Notes under the pieces: model-generated
What the model was told of the DNA's origin: nothing
The model's input: only the letters and a program-made list of their open reading frames with translations
Database searches by the model: none
Assembly: GCA_025935655.1 (NCBI GenBank)
Contig: JAICUV010000057.1
Location: 1 to 15,268, forward strand
Direction of reading: 5' to 3'
DNA length: 15,268 nt
DNA from: Chloroflexota bacterium
GTDB lineage: Bacteria; Chloroflexota; Limnocylindria; Limnocylindrales; CSP1-4
Part shown: positions 13,832 through 15,268 of the stretch, in pieces
Layout: each line of letters begins with the position of its first letter
How positions within the stretch are numbered: position 1 is the stretch's first letter
Made by a program: the position numbers and the translations under genes

Positions 13832-15238
13832 GTGTCGGCGTCCAGCGCCCCGGCGATCCCGCACCACGACGCGGCCCACGACCCAAACCTGCGCACCCGC
13901 GCGAAGGCCGCCTGGTCGCTGTACGACTTCGCGAACACGATCTTCTCGTTCGCGATCGTGTCGGGCGCGATGGGGCAGTGGCTGATCGCGGACGACCGGT
14001 TCGGCCCGGCGGCAGGCCAGCTCGTGTTCAGCATCGCCGTCGCGGTCAGCGTGGGCCTCAACGCGTTCGTGTCGCCGATCCTCGGCGCGCTCTCGGACCG
14101 CGGCGGCCGGCGGCTGCCGTTCCTGCTCGCCTTCACCGCGCTGTGCATCGCGCCGACCGCGGTCATCGGGATCTCGGCACCGGTCGTCGGGGCGCTGCTG
14201 TTCACGCTCGCGAACTTCTCGTACCAGGCCGCGCTGATCTACTACGACGCCTCGCTCAAGCTCGTCAGCACGCCCGCCACGCGGGGCCGGTTGTCGGGGA
14301 TCGGGACCGGCATCGGGTACTGCGGGACCGTGTTCGTCGCCCTGCTCATCCAGTTCGGCGGGATCGGCGTCGACCAGCGGTTCCCGCTGTCGGCCCTGCT
14401 GTTCGCGCTGTTCGCGATCCCCGTGTTCGTCCTGGTCCACGACCATCGCGACCACGACGCCAGGCCCGTCACCGTGTCCGACTTCGTCCACTCCTGGGAC
14501 CAGCTCAAGCGCACGGTCGCCCACGCGCGCGAGGTCCCGGGCCTGCCGCGGTTCCTGGTCGGGCGGTTCTTCTACTCCGACGCCGTGAACACCGTCATCG
14601 TCGTGATGACCGTGGTCGCCGTGGAGGCGGTCGGTTTCACGTCGCTCCAGGCGAACCTCATCCTGCTCGTGCTGACGCTGGTGGCGATCGCGATGTCGTT
14701 CGTCTGGGGCTGGGCGAGCGACCACTACGGACCGAGGCTGACCCTCATCGCCGTGCTCATCAGCTGGGCCGTCGGGCTCGTCCTGGGCGTGATCTCGCTG
14801 TCGCTCAACGGCACGGATCCCACGACGGGCGACCCCGTGCCGGCCATGCCGGGCGTCGCGCTGTTCATCGTGGCGGGGGCGATCCTGGGCTCCGGCCTGG
14901 GCGGCGTCCAGGTGGCGGACCGGGTGTTCATGATCCGGCTCTCGCCCCCGGCGCGCGTCGGCGAGTTCTTCGGCGTGTACGGCCTCGTGGGCAAGGCGTC
15001 GCAGGTCATCGGGCAGCTGCTCTATGGCGCGATCGTGTTCGTGCTGCTCGACTCCATGGGCGTGGGCGCGTACCAGGTCGCCATCCTGAGCCTGATCGTG
15101 ACGATGCTCATCGGGCTGTGGCTCGTGTGGCCGGTCCGCGACACGTGGTCCGGCTCCGGCGAGGTGCACCGGCACGACGGCGAGACGCACCCGCTCGAGC
15201 TGCGGGACATCGTCGCCGCCGAGTCCGCGGAGTCGTAG
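13832..15238 (+). CDS. MFS transporter, Atg22/UMF1 family
   Basis: The 468-residue polytopic inner-membrane protein has about 12 hydrophobic segments. The first follows AWSLYDFANTIFSF (28-40), the signature of the Atg22-like (UMF1, PF11700) branch of the major facilitator superfamily. MFS motif A appears twice, as GALSDRGGRR at 85-94 and GWASDHYGPR at 293-302, consistent with two six-helix halves. A charged loop (about 205-245) separates the halves and the C-terminus is hydrophilic. GTG at 13832 is chosen from the strong Shine-Dalgarno and removes a basic, non-conserved 17-residue extension. Substrate is unknown; bacterial relatives are rarely characterised, and the yeast protein exports amino acids from the vacuole. 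It is transcribed divergently from the ligase-like gene. Confidence 0.88.
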   Translation: MSASSAPAIPHHDAAHDPNLRTRAKAAWSLYDFANTIFSFAIVSGAMGQWLIADDRFGPAAGQLVFSIAVAVSVGLNAFVSPILGALSDRGGRRLPFLLAFTALCIAPTAVIGISAPVVGALLFTLANFSYQAALIYYDASLKLVSTPATRGRLSGIGTGIGYCGTVFVALLIQFGGIGVDQRFPLSALLFALFAIPVFVLVHDHRDHDARPVTVSDFVHSWDQLKRTVAHAREVPGLPRFLVGRFFYSDAVNTVIVVMTVVAVEAVGFTSLQANLILLVLTLVAIAMSFVWGWASDHYGPRLTLIAVLISWAVGLVLGVISLSLNGTDPTTGDPVPAMPGVALFIVAGAILGSGLGGVQVADRVFMIRLSPPARVGEFFGVYGLVGKASQVIGQLLYGAIVFVLLDSMGVGAYQVAILSLIVTMLIGLWLVWPVRDTWSGSGEVHRHDGETHPLELRDIVAAESAES

Positions 15239-15268
15239 GGTCCGGTCGCGCCGGGCGCGGGAGGCGCC

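Noticed and set aside
13472..15190. Minus-strand open frame of 572 codons antisense to the MFS gene
   Set aside because: Its translation is highly charged (Asp/Arg/His/Gln) and is typical of the complement of a hydrophobic membrane protein gene.
13832..15238. Reading the MFS protein as a dedicated exporter or importer of the glycerate solute
   Set aside because: It is divergent from the glycosyltransferase pair and separated by the ligase-like gene; no sequence feature points to a sugar substrate.

Overview
The window is a G+C-rich bacterial chromosome segment. Coding density is high, third codon positions are almost all G or C, and GTG starts and 1-22 nt gene overlaps are common. It looks like Actinomycetota or a high-GC Chloroflexota lineage (for example Limnocylindria), but no phylogenetic marker fixes this. 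There are no rRNA or tRNA genes, CRISPR arrays, IS elements or phage genes. Ten complete protein genes were found and no intergenic gap exceeds about 210 bp.

Layout. Positions 1-106 hold a short tandem hairpin repeat and the leader of a plus-strand pair: phosphoketolase (107-2497) and acetate kinase (2476-3609), which overlap by 22 nt. Together they form a phosphoketolase bypass: xylulose-5-P or fructose-6-P is split to acetyl-phosphate, then converted to acetate plus ATP. A tandem-domain universal stress protein (3596-4507, minus) converges on ackA, and their ends overlap by 14 nt. Upstream of it on the minus strand is a compact run, read from high to low coordinates: glycerate 2-kinase (8276-9388), an endonuclease III-like HhH glycosylase (7371-8279), a DUF885 metallopeptidase-like protein (5682-7346) and an IUNH-type nucleoside hydrolase (4597-5658). 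Gaps within this run are between -4 and +24 nt.

Across a 210-bp hairpin-rich gap lies a second minus-strand pair joined by TGATG. It consists of a mannosylglycerate-synthase-like glycosyltransferase (11513-12910) and a fusion protein of two Usp-like domains with a glucosyl-3-phosphoglycerate synthase (GpgS) domain (9600-11513). A short ligase-like protein that has lost its catalytic lysines follows (12978-13724, minus). The window ends with a divergent Atg22/UMF1-type MFS transporter (13832-15238, plus).

How the genes may work together. The two glycosyltransferases plus glycerate kinase suggest a glycerate-based compatible-solute module (glucosylglycerate or mannosylglycerate). The expected GpgP phosphatase is not in the window. 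The Usp domains fused to GpgS and the separate Usp protein hint at stress- or nucleotide-linked control. The most notable observations are the Usp-Usp-GpgS fusion coupled to a second GT-A enzyme, the ligase-fold protein without catalytic lysines, and the glycosylase whose second Fe-S cysteine is histidine.
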